DNA of 64,000 bases from Sepiola atlantica (lineage: Eukaryota; Mollusca; Cephalopoda; Sepiida; Sepiolidae), in contig OY744532.1 in the NCBI GenBank assembly GCA_963556195.1, positions 85,037,234 to 85,101,233 on the forward strand, written 5' to 3'. Positions 33,028-45,469 of this stretch are shown here, one piece after another. The notes below the pieces were generated by a model that worked only from the letters and a program-made list of their open reading frames with translations, did not search any database and was not told the origin of the DNA. Each line of letters begins with the position of its first letter. Positions within the stretch are counted from its first letter, which is position 1. A program made the translations under genes and the position numbers.

Positions 33028-34019
33028 ACCGACGGTTCTATCAAAAAAACCACACTGATAAGTGTTAGTGAACATGAAACATACGTTTGTCAATAATAAA
33101 GGTGTATTTATAAAATAACTAATTATATATGAATTTCCTAATATAAATCCTTAAATCGACTCTTGATTAAGTAAATTGTCCATTTCTTTTGCGTTGTCAT
33201 TTTATAGAAGCGTAAAATGTTCTCGAACTTATTTTGGGAATAAGTTTTACTATGCCGTGTCTGTCAACAAGATCGAACAGCACCCAAAGTACTTACTGGT
33301 GCTTTAAATTGCACATCACTAAATTGCACACCCTTGTACCAATATTTGTGCACGTGTCTTCTTTTACTTGTACATGTAGTTAAACTCTTTTGGGGAGAAG
33401 AGGACGGGTCCGCAAGCTCTGACTTAGGTTGATGACAAATTTAGTTCCAAAACTCGCCGACATTGTGTGAAGCATGTCTGTTTTATTCTCGTCTCAAAGT
33501 GGATTGGTCCTAATTTAGCTTTCGAATTCGCCGTAAGACATAAAGTAGGATCCGCCATCTTGATTTCCAACTTTGCTGCACTTTTTTTCTTTGGGCATAT
33601 GAAAGTAAAGCAATTTCCTAATTATAGACAGGTTTGATTGCACACATCTTAACAACCCATGATGAACATGTTTGTGGTTTAAAGAATTTTGAAGAAGAAA
33701 AAACTAATTCAAATTAAAGTCGATTAAGTGGACTTGAATTATCTTCGTAGATGTAAAATCTAATAATACCATAAAATTAAACGTCAAAGAAAGCGTGCTT
33801 GGAAATGCACTCTGTACCAAAGTTCTTGCATTTTCTCATTTACGGTTCTTTTTTCAGGCAAAATCGACAACGGGGATAAAATTGTAAATATAATGATATC
33901 AACGAGTATATCTGCTATATAAGTATATGAAAATTAATGAATTATACTTACTAGCAAATATATGACCCCTATTGTAAAATACTTTTTCAAGTATATATAA
34001 CGAACGAACATACATTATT
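33028..34019. other. Unassigned AT-rich DNA
   Basis: No gene or repeat family recognised. Confidence 0.35.
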
Positions 34020-34074
34020 CTGCCCCCTACCTCATAAAGAAGGGGGTACTTCCTCAGAGGAGTGTATCATTACG

Positions 34075-34260
34075 TAGAATAGATATTATTTCACGCCCCG
34101 AACAGAAGGTAATGCCCGGGATGATGATATGATGACAACCGAACAGATACTACATTACCTATGCTAAAAAAAGGAAGGAGGTTATGCTTGGGCGAATGGT
34201 ATCGATACTACACTACCATCTTCGAATTGAAGAATTGAAAGATAGTATATTAGTTTAAAA
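34075..34260 (-). repeat. Possible degenerate U2-like retroposon fragment
   Basis: Minus strand near 34178-34139 reads GGTAATGTAGTATCTGTTCGG, close to the branch-site recognition region of U2 snRNA (GTGTAGTATCTGTTC) with one change. A second GTGTAGTATC occurs near 34218. Weak on its own. Confidence 0.3.
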
Positions 34261-35379
34261 TAGTATGGTAATCTGAATTAGGCATTAATAGAGGTACCAG
34301 TATAGTTTCGGCTTCAGACCGATACTGAATCTCGATTTGTAATAGATATGCGTGTGCGGTTAATGTGTATGTATGTGCGCACAGAACGTTCTTAGCTTAG
34401 CCTCTACAGAGTTGAAGTTTGGTTTACGGGTTCGGCTCGATAAGGCGTACAACGTTATGTAGGTGAAGACCTCGCTATTGATCAGGGTTCAGTCGGAGAA
34501 GAGCATACAGTGCCCTCTGCTCAATTCTATAAAAAATCACTAGTGTAACATTATCTGGGGTGTTCACGGGACGTGTTCATCGATCCCCACGGTGTATCAA
34601 TTTCTAATGATAGATATGACTGGTCGTGTTCCGGTGGTTATGTGGATGCAAAAGTATTCCATCTTCTTGTCTCTCCGTCGCTGTGTTTTTTTCTTCACAA
34701 TAACCGCCTTTACCAATATTATTTGAAAAAAATCAACATGATACAATACAGTTAAGCTTTAAATATCTCTTATGGATGTTACCCGTTCCTTAGAGTCTAC
34801 ATGTACACACCTCAAACGACTTCATACTACATATCTAAATGAAGAAGAACGCAGCTATCCAAAAGTTGGTTGATCAGACGAAACAGCCCCGATTCTCTCT
34901 ATCAATCTGGATCATCCGCTAACTGTGTCAATGAGCCATGACAGGTAATAATCTTCAAATCTTAAATGGATAATTTTACTCTACCTATTTTTTTTCACTT
35001 TACGTTGAAATTGACCATACTAATCTTATCCTAACACAGCCGAATCTAACATTGCTACACGAGGACTAACTTCATCTATTAATAAGGCAGTACGTTAAAG
35101 ACTGGAAGTTGTTTAATTTTAAAACAATTTTCAAATTGTTGTTGGTACCAGCGAATTAATAAAATAGTCTCTTATATACAAGCGTTTATGAAGCAAATAA
35201 GATTTTAAATGTTTTTAAACATCTTTAAAGAGAATAAAATTCTACAAATCTATAAACGTATCAATAGATGAAGATTAATATTGTGAAGGATTTTAAGGAA
35301 TTTCATTTATTTCGGTGTTGTTTGTATGAAGATAATAATTGCATCTGCGCATGTGTAACAAAACTATGGATTCCTTTGA
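34261..35379. other. Unassigned DNA
   Basis: No gene or repeat family recognised. Confidence 0.3.
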
Positions 35380-35380
35380 T

Positions 35381-35398
35381 ACCCGGGCAACGTCGGGT
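35381..35398. repeat. Short hairpin ACCCGGGCAACGTCGGGT
   Basis: A compact ACCCG/CGGGT hairpin of a kind frequent near the ends of invertebrate repeats. No further element is delimited. Confidence 0.5.
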
Positions 35399-37640
35399 AC
35401 ACCACTTAGTTTTTAATAAGAATATGCATCTTTTACTTCTTTCGCTGTTTACTCTTATTTCCCTTTACTATCATTCGCTGAATTACTCTTTCTTCTTTAT
35501 CTACGTTATTTATTTATTTACACAATCCTCTTACTCTTGATCAATTACTCTGTGGCTGATACTTGGTTCTATTACGTCTTCCTCCATTCCATTCTTCTCT
35601 TAACATTTTGTCTCATCCACCCTTCACCGCCAAACATACGTTACTGTTTATACTATACATTCTTTCTTTTTCTTCTCTATTCACATTATTTATTTTTGTG
35701 ATACTTTTACTCTTCTTCTCTGACGTTGCTTCTGCTACTACTACTAGCCCTATCATCCTTCTACTCCCTCCACTTCTAGTCTTGTTTGCCATTTCTGCCA
35801 CCATTTAAAACAGTCAATGTGCTAAAAAAATAACCAAACAAGCAAAATTATCAGAGTTTTTATTATGTAGATTACACGAAAGAATTAAACGACAACCAGT
35901 TTTAGTATATGAGTATGCGAACATAAAACAGCTAAAATAAATAGAAAGAACAGAACAACATAATTGAACACGAGTTTATCATTATTAGTAAGACTAGGGT
36001 ATCAAAGTAAGTCAATTTCAAATCAACTTTGTCGTTACACAATTTTGTCAAATCAATTTGATTTTTTATTGTATTAATTATATTTCAGTGTTTTTAATTA
36101 ATTACTATAAACAGATTGACTCATCATTTATACTGTTGCATGATGGGTATCTAATTTCAATTGTCTTGAATAATAAATTAGTTTTAATCTGTAAGTGTGA
36201 TAACCCGATTATTACTTTCGTTCAATGATCATGCAACGTAGTTTCCTCTGAAAGAATAACAAAACGTAATAAGTTCTATGATAATGCCCCTTTTATCGTC
36301 CGTTTATTTCGCATCATGAGGACTGACAATACCCAGGGTTTCACGTGAACGCTACGTCTCTCTAAGACTTCATTTCTACCGGAACTACTGGCTGCTTGTT
36401 TATTTAATACATTTTACATCATAATACGTCAAAACTTTTAATCTACTATTCCCCAGATACGCAATTGTCGTCCAGTTTTTGCCAGAATTTCCAATCACAT
36501 TCTTTTAAAAATATGTTGGTGAATCCATATTTCCTCTTTGTTAATGTTGTCGCATTATTGACGTCACGAATAAAGACATGGTTCATTTTTAATCTTTCTT
36601 TAAATATAATTTTTTTAAGTTGTTTTTCTTTTTTTATTATTCGATACCTCGCTTTGAGTTGAGGCGATTTTTTCCGTGTGTCTAACCTGCGTCGCTGTTT
36701 ATTTGCGTTATATTATTACATACAATATTATATTAAATATTCTTAATTAATGGTAAATAAAAGAATTCGTTTCATTTATTTATTTCATAGTATAGGGGAT
36801 AATTATGTTCTCCCTTTATGAATTTCTATTTATAGTAATCCGAGAATAGTTTATATAGTTGCAAAGTGTTTATTAATAGTAGGTAATAGGTATTATTGGT
36901 AATTGACTAATTTCTGGATATTAATACTAAGTCATCTGCGAACAATTTCGTCAGCAATTGTAATATAGGTACACATAGCTATACATGTTCACAGTGACTA
37001 CATGACTATGAGGTCTGTAATATGTATAGTCCTGCTGAATATACCTATACTATTTAATATGCTGATGTTGGGGAGATCGTTGTAGTTATTAGTATTCCAA
37101 GTATTTGTCGAAGAAGCAATTAATATGTTCGTTATCCTCTGTTGCTCGGCTATTAAGACTGAGCACCAGAACCTCACTTGAACTGAGCCAAGCTAAGCAT
37201 TGTAACAATTGAGCCGAAGCTTTGAACCTTTCGATGCCGGTCGTTCTGAGCCAGAAAACGCTCAACGTCACCCACACGTATTTCAGTTGTGGGAAATGCG
37301 ATGCCGTTTTTACAATCCAATCAACGATTGCCATGCGTCGAACTGACAGTGACGATTTTCGAGTGACAGAGATAACATGTCTTACTCAGAATCTTACTTG
37401 ACTCCTCAAATTCCTCCGCACAATTCACAACTTGTTAATGTATAGTGATCATTTTCGATTTTCGTGTAAACAAAATATGCTGCAAAATAGAATAAGTAAT
37501 GTCAAATATTAAACATCTATCTTTAGTTAATGAAGAATCACTGTTTTAGATAATGAATGTAGATTCTAATATATTAATGTTTTTTTTATTGTACATTTCC
37601 TACTAGGGCACCTGCCAACACTTTTAAAGTATACGGATTC
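35399..37640. other. Unassigned DNA, pyrimidine-rich 35440-35800
   Basis: The C/T-rich part gives leucine-rich open frames on the plus strand with no domain. A minus-strand 81-codon frame (37334-37089) is also unrecognised. Confidence 0.3.
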
Positions 37641-37647
37641 CCTGACA

Positions 37648-37673
37648 GTGTAGTATATCTTCTGACACTACAC
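37648..37673. repeat. U2-like hairpin motif, instance a
   Basis: GTGTAGTATATCTTCTGACACTACAC: GTGTAGT can pair with ACTACAC. Resembles 38199-38223. Confidence 0.4.
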
Positions 37674-38198
37674 TTTATCTATTCTGTGTTCGATCAGTGA
37701 ATCAGAAACCTTTCTAGGCTGAGCAACTTTGAATATTCCATCAATCTACAGTGTTCCATTTTGGAAATCTGGTTTTCCCACATCGAAAAGCGACGTTGTG
37801 TCTGACAATACCCTCGTGATGAGACAATTAAATATGGACTCCAGAAAATCCAAGAATGAAAAATTGATTGATTTTTATTACTTTTTAATTCATTTTGTTC
37901 TCTATTCTTTCACTGTTTCTTATATTTGTTTATTTTAAATTTGGATTTCAATGTTATTGAGAGTCCAGAAATTAATGTTAACTTACATGATAACATTTTT
38001 GTAACGATTATTAGTTAGACATTGCGGGCACGTTATGGAGAGACAAGAAGACGTAAGTTAATGTTTACTCAATGTCTCTGTAAGTTTGTCGAAATTCAAT
38101 TTATATTGAAAAAGATTGATGTAAAATATGCCGGCAGGTACATGGAATCTCTACAACTACAGAGAAACACCACTGAGTGTGTTTTCGTTGGGAGCAAT

Positions 38199-38223
38199 GT
38201 GTAGTATATGTTCTGATATACAC
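38199..38223. repeat. U2-like hairpin motif, instance b
   Basis: GTGTAGTATATGTTCTGATA followed by TACAC. Close to the GTGTAGTATCTGTTCTTATC region of U2 snRNA with an internal change. Confidence 0.4.
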
Positions 38224-38504
38224 TTCTATCTTTGTTGTCTTCAGTTTTCTTTTTTTTTCTTGGGTTATCCAGCAATTTACGATAACACATGTTTTCTCTT
38301 AAAGTAAATCGTATATGCAGCACGCCAAAGCTGCATATAGTCCATGGTACTTCACTAAATGAAGCAGTTATGTCTTCCTATTGTCAAATATATAGAATCA
38401 TTTGCGAAGTGATGATGTGCTCAGAACCAGATAATCAGTTTGCTCCTCTCCAGGAGTTAGGCACAAGGCCAGTTTTTATCCTACTCCTACAAGTAAGATG
38501 TGAC

Positions 38505-38756
38505 CCAAGCTCGGGTCGGAAAGTGGGGGTTGAAAAGCCAGCGCCCGAGAGGTGAGCACTCTGACCATCAAAAATTGCCTGGGCAGCCCCGTCGGCATTG
38601 CCCGGATGGGGCGCCTAAAGCAGTAAGCAATTAACTTACTCCTCCCCAAAGAGGGGAGGCAAAGCCTGGGAGGGTGGACCTCCTAGAACTGCACAGGACA
38701 ATCCCATAGACCGGCGTAAATCAAGCCCCGAAGGCCAAGACAATACCAGTCTATAG
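38505..38756 (-). mobile_element. Dispersed retroposon family U, copy 3
   Basis: On the minus strand, downstream of the U2-like head at 38815-38757, blocks shared with 13327-13765 and 55045-55345 follow in the same order: CTTGATTTACGCCGG, TCCTAGGAGGTCCACCCTCC, CTCTTTGGGGAGGAGTAAGT, TAATTGCTTACTGC, GGGCAATGCCGACGGGGCTG, CCAGGCAATTTTTGATGG. Confidence 0.6.
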
Positions 38757-38815
38757 GGTGCAGTATCCATCGGAACAGATACTACACTTTGATCTCGACC
38801 AAAAGGCCGAGCTAT
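38757..38815 (-). pseudogene. U2 snRNA-like 5' domain
   Basis: Minus strand reads CTCGGCCTTTTGGTCGAG, then ATCAAAGTGTAGTATCTGTTC, then CGATGGATACTGCACC. U2 snRNA has CTCGGCCTTTTGGCTAAG, ATCAAGTGTAGTATCTGTTC. Stem I remains fully paired (CTCGGCC with GGTCGAG), and the branch-site recognition stretch GTAGTATCTGTTC is intact. After about 50 nt the match stops, so the Sm-site region and 3' stems of a real U2 are missing. It is best read as a truncated U2-derived head of a retroposon, not a working snRNA gene. Confidence 0.6.
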
Positions 38816-40040
38816 TTCTATTAACAGGGTAACCCTGAATAAGGTGTGGTTTCACACCCTCACGGACTGGCATTCATAAAAAAAGCTATATCTTTCGCAT
38901 ACTGAGATGCATAAGGACCAGTGGAGGATACCCTTAGAAGCTAACGGGAAATGTACTAACATTCTTCAAACACTTTACGCTTGGTGTGTGAAAGAGGAAA
39001 TCTGAGGCAATTTTTATTTTAGTCCAAAACTAGAGGGAATTGGTTTTTCCCAACATTAAAAAGCGATCTTGCGTCTAACTCTCCCTTTCTAGGGAGGCAA
39101 GTAAATAGGAAGACACCTAAATTAAAAGGACCTTCAAAAAGTATTTTATTATCTCGAGAGACACTATACACTCTCTTAACTAGTGCATATGCGGTGATTA
39201 TAGCTAAGCAAGGGTTGCTCAATTTCTAACCTCATTTATTCTGGTCTGGGATGGCTTAAATCAAGTGACAAGAGAACGCCCAAGACGACCTGTAGCAATG
39301 CTGAAAATAGTGAAAATAAATAGCGTTATTTATTAGTATTTCTTCTCCTAGGCTAGTTGCCTTATCTAAACTTGAGTCACATATACCCTACTACTGCACC
39401 CATATCAAAAGTAGGCAGATTTGTTCATATATTACCCAAATACATGATAGAATATTACGTTTCTACAACAACTTCCAAACTGACGCCATCTATTCAAAAA
39501 CGGTTACCCAGCCAAATCGTGCGCAGGATAAACGTTGCTTAACTCCGGCGATAATACGAGAACCGGAAGAGTTGTAAGTTAAAGAAACGCTAAACGACTA
39601 AAGTTACATAGGTTATTTCGGCAGTAAATTTAAATGAGTACACAAAGGACATAACTTTTCACTGACGAAAAAGGTCAAACATGGAAGGATAGGCCTAAAG
39701 TCATAAAAGTTGATTTTTCTTTGTTTCATTTTTTTATCTACATTTTTCATGACCTGAAATTGTTTTCGGAAAACTTTCGCTAAAAAGCCTAGAAACTTCG
39801 CGATGAATAATGGTAATATTATAATAAAAAAAAGAAGCCAGCAAAAACATAGACACGCCTAGTTGCTTCAGGGTTAAAAAAACAAAAGAGACCACTCCTT
39901 CTTTATTTCGAATCAAATTATAATCTACAAAAACAAAAATCAAAACTTTAGAAATAAAATTAGATAGTCTGCAAAAAATTGTTCGGTCAAATTTAATGTA
40001 ACATTTTTTGTAGAACATCTTCCAAATATGTCTTGGTTCT
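38816..40040. other. Mostly unassigned DNA
   Basis: A stretch near 39030-39110 resembles 37760-37835 (TTTTCCCAACATTAAAAAGCGA against TTTTCCCACATCGAAAAGCGA), another dispersed repeat. No gene is recognised. Confidence 0.35.
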
Positions 40041-40679
40041 AGTAACAGCACTTAGTTGGATACTCCACCAGACTAGGTTAATTCTTGTCCTGGAATCCGG
40101 TAACACCAAGAGACCACAAAAAGAGATACTATAACATAGTTCACGGGTCAATTAAGTAGAGGAAAATTAATATACTTAACGTCTTTACTAACTCACACGT
40201 TTGACAGGTAAGGGAGAACTTTAATATAATATTTGAATAACTATGTATCTTATAAAGGAATCAAGTGTTAGCCCAATTACTTACACATATGTATTGGTTC
40301 AAATCGATTCTTTTAATACTACGTCACTGTTTATGAAGGCTCAAGAGCAGTCAAGGATACAGGTTAATGATATGGATAGATTTATAGTTGAATAATGATG
40401 AATACTACGAAAGGATTGAAAGTATCTACATAACTCACTTAAAATAATAGCCGAGGCAGCTAACAGCAATTATTTCACCCTTGTCAGAAACATCGCTCAT
40501 GGAATGGGAGGGCTAAAGAACAAAACAGGCGAAGGGCGACTGCTAAAAGTTAACCCGACGCGCACTTTCTACTTTCTATAATATACGCTTCTTCATTTAA
40601 AAAAAAATTAAAAGAAACAATTACTTCAAGAAAATAATTACAGCTGTATTATTTTGAAAATATGAAATACTCTTCTCGT

Positions 40680-41110
40680 CTTTGATATTCTTACCACTTT
40701 TCTGTTGATGTAATCTCAGACATTCTTCAAGTGCGTATTGTCGGGAATCTTAATAAAATTTCGAACGGAACCATTATATTTAATAACTGGAGGAAGCTTG
40801 CACTTATGCCTAGAAATCTTAAGTAATTCGTAATTATATTTCTATATTTTTTCGATGATTGTTTGATAATTTGTATAATTTTGGTTATTCGGACTACATC
40901 TCTCATCTTGAGTGGTATCATCATGACGTTTCGGCCGATGTAACCTCTGGCATTTTGCTGGTGTATCTCTTCGGACTCGGGAATATTTCTGTCAAACTCG
41001 GGAATCTGGACGGATTTCGAACGGAACCCTTTATTTAATAAACGCGGGTAGCATGCTCTTGTTCCGTCAGCCATGACTGGGAGAAGTGTTCAGTAATTCG
41101 CAATTCTTTG
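40680..41110. repeat. Diverged direct repeat pair
   Basis: About 40680-40860 and 40895-41110 share GATGTAA-CTC-GCATT, GGGAATCT, ATTTCGAACGGAACC, ATTTAATAA and CAGTAATTCG in order. A minus-strand 115-codon frame (41074-40727) spans both and is not recognised. Confidence 0.6.
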
Positions 41111-41314
41111 TATCGCCCGCACCGAGGGTTGAACCTTCACCCTTCAGATGACTAACACTTAGAACCGAATTTAACGTAGTACTATATTCACTGTGCCACG
41201 GGTCCTTGCAAGGTTGAAGGTGTAATACTCGGTGCGGGCGATACGAAGAATTGCGAATTAGTGAAGACTTCTCCCAATCGTTGCTGGCGGAATTAGAGCA
41301 TGCTACCCCCGTGG
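41042..41314 (-). repeat. Inverted repeat around a tRNA-like segment
   Basis: Arms 41042-41139 and 41217-41314 are reverse complements (GGTAGCATGCTCT, GGGAGAAGT, TAATTCGCAATTCTT, GTATCGCCCGCACCGAG). Between them, on the minus strand, GGACCCGTGGCACAGTG (A-box-like) and GAAGGTTCAACCCTCGG (B-box-like, in the left arm) suggest a tRNA-derived SINE captured in a palindrome. Confidence 0.6.
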
Positions 41315-42944
41315 ATTTGTTGTTAGATAATTGATTATATAAATGTGTTTTCGATAACTATATTTATAGTGTAAATTATATGATAACAATACTCGTGTCC
41401 ACCGCTGGCTAAGTGTAATATGTCCTATATTTAGTCCCGTTTCTTAAGGCCTCTCCCAAAATTAAGTGTAATAGCTCTGTATTATTTTGCTTAAATATGT
41501 AATTAAATAGTTTTATTCGTGAAGACCTAACTTGGCAGATAACAATTATCTGCTGTGCGAAAGCGAATCCATAGTCCAGCACACTTTATTAAATGTATCG
41601 TCTGTTGGATATATTCATAACCCTACGAAAATTCAGGTTCACTAATAAAAGTAGGCAACTCAGTAGTAAAATGGTATACGCAAATTTTCGAAGGATTTTA
41701 ATCCTTATTGGGATTTACAAAAATATAAAGTAACTTCAACATGTATTTGTATACCGTCTACCATATTTGTCGGTGGGATTTATATACACAGATGTGATAA
41801 TTTTATTTTACATTTCCCCTTGCTAACCTATGCTATATCAGCAATTGTTTTGAATACAGATTATGAAGATATCTTTTTTGAATATATGTTAAACTGATAT
41901 TTGCCGATTTATTTAGGAAGTTCCCTTGCAGTCTGATAAAAACAATATTCCTGAAAAAATATATCTATATGCAATGTAAAGTGACTGTTTCTTCTATTTC
42001 ATTGACCCGTATATGTTTGTAAATTAAAAAAAGTATATATTCGGAGCTAATTCGGAAACATTTAAAGTCAATTCTTAATACATGTTTTCAGAAAAGATGG
42101 TTTATTATGTTTGCTTTCAAAAAGTTCTGAAGTTTTACTGGTGATATACGTTCTCAAAACATTATCATCCACATAGGAAGTCGGAGATATTTTGGCTCTC
42201 ACGATCACATCTACTCCCACTGCCAACCGCTTCACTTGGATCTCTTTTCGCCGAAACACCGTTATCATTTCAGGTATTCATTCTTACTATTGTTCGTTAC
42301 ATTCTCTACAAGTTTAACATAAATAGACTTTATCACCTGATATACGCTGGGTTACTTAAAAACTAAACATACGTAATTTATTTTTAATTAACAATTTCCA
42401 TTAAATCTAAGATATTATTTCACAGACTTTCACTTCCAGTTACATTTGACTAATTCTTTTTCTTTTGCAACTTTCCTAAAGTAAGAATTGTAGCAGGAGT
42501 TAAAACTTTCTGTTCATAATTGACAAATATCTTGAGTTTCACTTTTTCCGGGTAACGCCAGTCAGTTTGATTGTAATAAAACATTTATTTTAACAAAAGT
42601 ATCTCTATATGTAGAAAGCTAGACAGATATATATATATATTATATAATGTGTGTGTGTGTTTAATTTTACTTCAGTCGAAGTGGTCAGAAATAAAGAGGC
42701 TCCTTTCTTGGGGCTAACACTTGATTCCTTAATGAGATACATAGTTATTTAAATATTATTTTAATGTTCTCTCTTACCTGTCAAACGTTGAGTTAGTAAA
42801 GAAGTTAAGAATATTAATGCTCCTCTCCCCAATTGACCCGTGAACTATGTTATAGTATATCTTTCTTGTGGTTCCCTGGTCTTATAGGATTCCAGGACAA
42901 GAATTCATCTAGTCTGGTAGAGTATCCAACTAAGTGTTGTTACT

Positions 42945-44148
42945 TAAGGTAACATTACTTGGACATGGTGCACCATTCCTCGTATTAGTCAATGTATAGC
43001 CGTGTCGAAGGTATCTTATTTGGGCTTCGAATACTATGTTATTTTAAATATTGGTCTGGGTTTACTTGTATGGTGAAGTATTCTCATGTCAGTTTTTCCT
43101 GACAAACCCTTGTACAGAGAGAACAAAGATACTCGGTGATAGCATCTAGTAGGTAATTACAATGTCTTCTATGTGTGTATGTGCGGTATAATTTATTAAA
43201 CTAATGAACAGATTATTTTTAATTTTGCAATCTATATTCTAAGCAACACGGTCGATTATTTTTGTTAACCTTTACAATTAAGGGGGTTCCACCGAACCCG
43301 TATCAAAAAGGAAAAGTATATTAACATTTAAAACTGATGCTATATTTATTGCTTATACGCGTATTGGAGTGAGTATTCTACTAGTTTATTATAAAATGTA
43401 GAATTGTTGAAATGTTTCACCTTTTTAATTGCAGGATAAATCAGCGTCAATTTTATTTCACTTTCTTTTCATGCATCATTGATTTTAAAGCGTTTAATTC
43501 AAAATTAGCCATGATTTTTTTTTTTTACTGAAATCTGTGGTTAATTGTTCATTACAGATGCGTTAATTACGTCTGTTCATCAACCGCGCCAAATTACGAG
43601 CTGTATCAGCTCATTCAAAAGTATGGGATAAATTCTAAGAGGCTTTGTCGGTCTGTCAGTTTATCTGTGTGTCGCGTCATTTGGTTAGTCTGTCTGTATG
43701 TGACGCTTAAGTTTCAAATAGCATTTTCATCACTAAATGCGTTTTGTACTTAGGTGTGGCTATATAATAAGTGTTATCCCTCGGAGTATCCAGCCATTAG
43801 CGTGTTACGCACACGTTCAAAATTGAAATATCAGCGCGAAACGCGTAGATTGAATGTACGTATTTTACCGATATCTGTTGTTTTAAAAATGCACGTAGCG
43901 CGAGTAAAGAATTGATTTCGCGTTTGATCGTCTAAAACAATTGTATAGGGTTAATTGGGCGTGGGTATATGCTTTACAATTAGACGTATTATTATTATTT
44001 TATTATATTAGAGCTGAGTAAACCAACGTTTGTTTCCTTAAAGCTTCGTTTTGATATATTTGATCACACAAAATATATTCTAAAATATTCCGTTGTTCCG
44101 GAATTGAGTTATGTTTGACGTAATTTAGAATTAATTGAACAAGCTACC
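42945..44148. other. Unassigned DNA
   Basis: 43560-43970 is richer in CpG than its surroundings (GCGCGAAACGCG, GTAGCGCGAG), possibly a younger unidentified repeat. No gene is recognised. Confidence 0.3.
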
Positions 44149-44162
44149 CATCTCTCCCTCTC

Positions 44163-44206
<44 letters not shown>
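44149..44206. repeat. (CT)n microsatellite
   Basis: CTCTCT run of about 58 bp. Confidence 0.93.
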
Positions 44207-44209
<3 letters not shown>

Positions 44210-44446
44210 TATCTATGTATTTATCTAATCACCTCTCACACTACGTTGATCCAATGACTCTTTTATGTGATTAATGTATCTGTGAGCATTCAGAAAACGA
44301 ACGGCTTTACTGTTTCTCAACGTGACATCTAATTCAGATATGGCTGTCCGTCCACACGACGGACATGTATGTATATTAAGTGGTACAATAGTAACTCTCT
44401 TTACTTTTATATGAGAATAATAAAAATAGTAATGATTCTATATAAT

Positions 44447-44487
44447 AACAATATTATTATTAATAATAATAATAATAATAATAATAC
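44447..44487. repeat. (TAA)n microsatellite
   Basis: AATAAT repeat, the left border of a block also bounded on the right by (TAA)n. Confidence 0.9.
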
Positions 44488-44814
44488 CAACCCGCATAAG
44501 TTATAAAGAGTAACCAGTCACAAGGAATTTACAACAGGGAGAAAACAAAACCACAGGAAGAACACCACAACACGAATCAAGAAACAGAAACTGCAAGAAC
44601 AGCACTTCATAATCTCAGCTAACACCACACTAAATTACAAGAAACCATATAAGCGTCCCCTTCCCTCCCCAACCCTCCAAAAATGTAAAAGAAATAGATA
44701 AATAAAATTTGGCCCGCCCTGGCGACAGCAGACAAAATATTCGTAGAGGGCCGTGGAGGATTAGAAGACCGAGGAGGGATAGCACAAAACAGACCTCCAT
44801 TGGAAAAGTGCGGA

Positions 44815-45030
44815 GAATGCTCAGACCTTGGGAAGGCTTATTGTCACCCAAATCCCGGAGAAGACCAATGGTCCTTACCAGCGAGAAATCAATGGTAAAA
44901 GGCTGTTGCGATACCGCAAGGTTATTTGCGGTGGGTATCGAAAAGAGGTGAAAAATACTGAAAATCTTGGGAGGATTGTTGTCACACAGACTCCAGGAAA
45001 TACCACTGGTTATTGTCAGTGAGAAATCAC
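44815..45030 (+). repeat. Diverged direct repeat, ~80-bp units
   Basis: TGGGAAGGCTTATTGTCACCC through GAGAAATCA near 44830-44893 recurs as TGGGAGGATTGTTGTCACAC through GAGAAATCA near 44968-45028. It lies between two (TAA)n tracts. No domain is recognised. Confidence 0.6.
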
Positions 45031-45068
45031 TAACGATGATATGTGTGCGAACTCCGTGTGAGTAGAAA

Positions 45069-45079
45069 TAATTATAATA

Positions 45080-45117
<38 letters not shown>

Positions 45118-45128
45118 TAATAATAATG
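45069..45128. repeat. (TAA)n microsatellite
   Basis: AATAAT repeat of about 60 bp. Confidence 0.92.
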
Positions 45129-45469
45129 ATATAGAATAATATGGAAGTAAAAAGATGTATTATTTTTAGTTATGTATGAAGAATCACTTAATAGATATGT
45201 CAGAGTTTATGAATTTTCTAATTAAACCAAAGTAGAATAAATTATAGTAGTTCTTATGACTCAACGGGTCACGGGTAATTCTAGTTATTGTACTGAAGCT
45301 CGAGTACTCAATGTGTTTTTCCCCTAAAGGTTTTACTATATATTTTAATCACAGAAAAATGCATGCTAAAATATGAGTTCTATTTGAAAATATCTTCCAT
45401 TTCAATTGACACATTTGTTAAGTTTCTAGCTAGACATCTGATTTACGTATAATTAGCTCGTTGCTGCAG
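45129..45469. other. Unassigned AT-rich DNA
   Basis: ACGGGTCACGGGTAATT near 45269 resembles ACGGGTCGCTATGCGGGTAATT near 46076, a shared repeat tail. No gene. Confidence 0.3.

Larger units (their letters stand above)
40041..42944. mobile_element. 2.9-kb structure with ~235-bp inverted termini
   Basis: Left terminus 40041-40275 and right terminus 42711-42944 are reverse complements over about 235 bp, about 88% identical by eye. Shared blocks include CACTTAGTTGGATACTC, CATAGTTCACGGGTCAATT, GTTTGACAGGTAAG and GGAATCAAGTGTTAGCCC. The ends read AGTAAC and GTTACT. No target duplication is clear and no transposase is recognised inside. It could be a decayed TIR transposon, or two inverted copies of one repeat. 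Confidence 0.55.

Noticed and set aside
34870..34890. GACGAAAC as a hammerhead remnant
   Set aside because: No CTGATGA upstream and no stem II partner.
35440..35810. Leucine-rich plus-strand frames as membrane proteins
   Set aside because: Pyrimidine-rich DNA gives such frames by composition; no start context or family match.
38757..38815. A functional U2 snRNA gene
   Set aside because: Homology stops after about 50 nt and the Sm-site region and 3' stems are missing.
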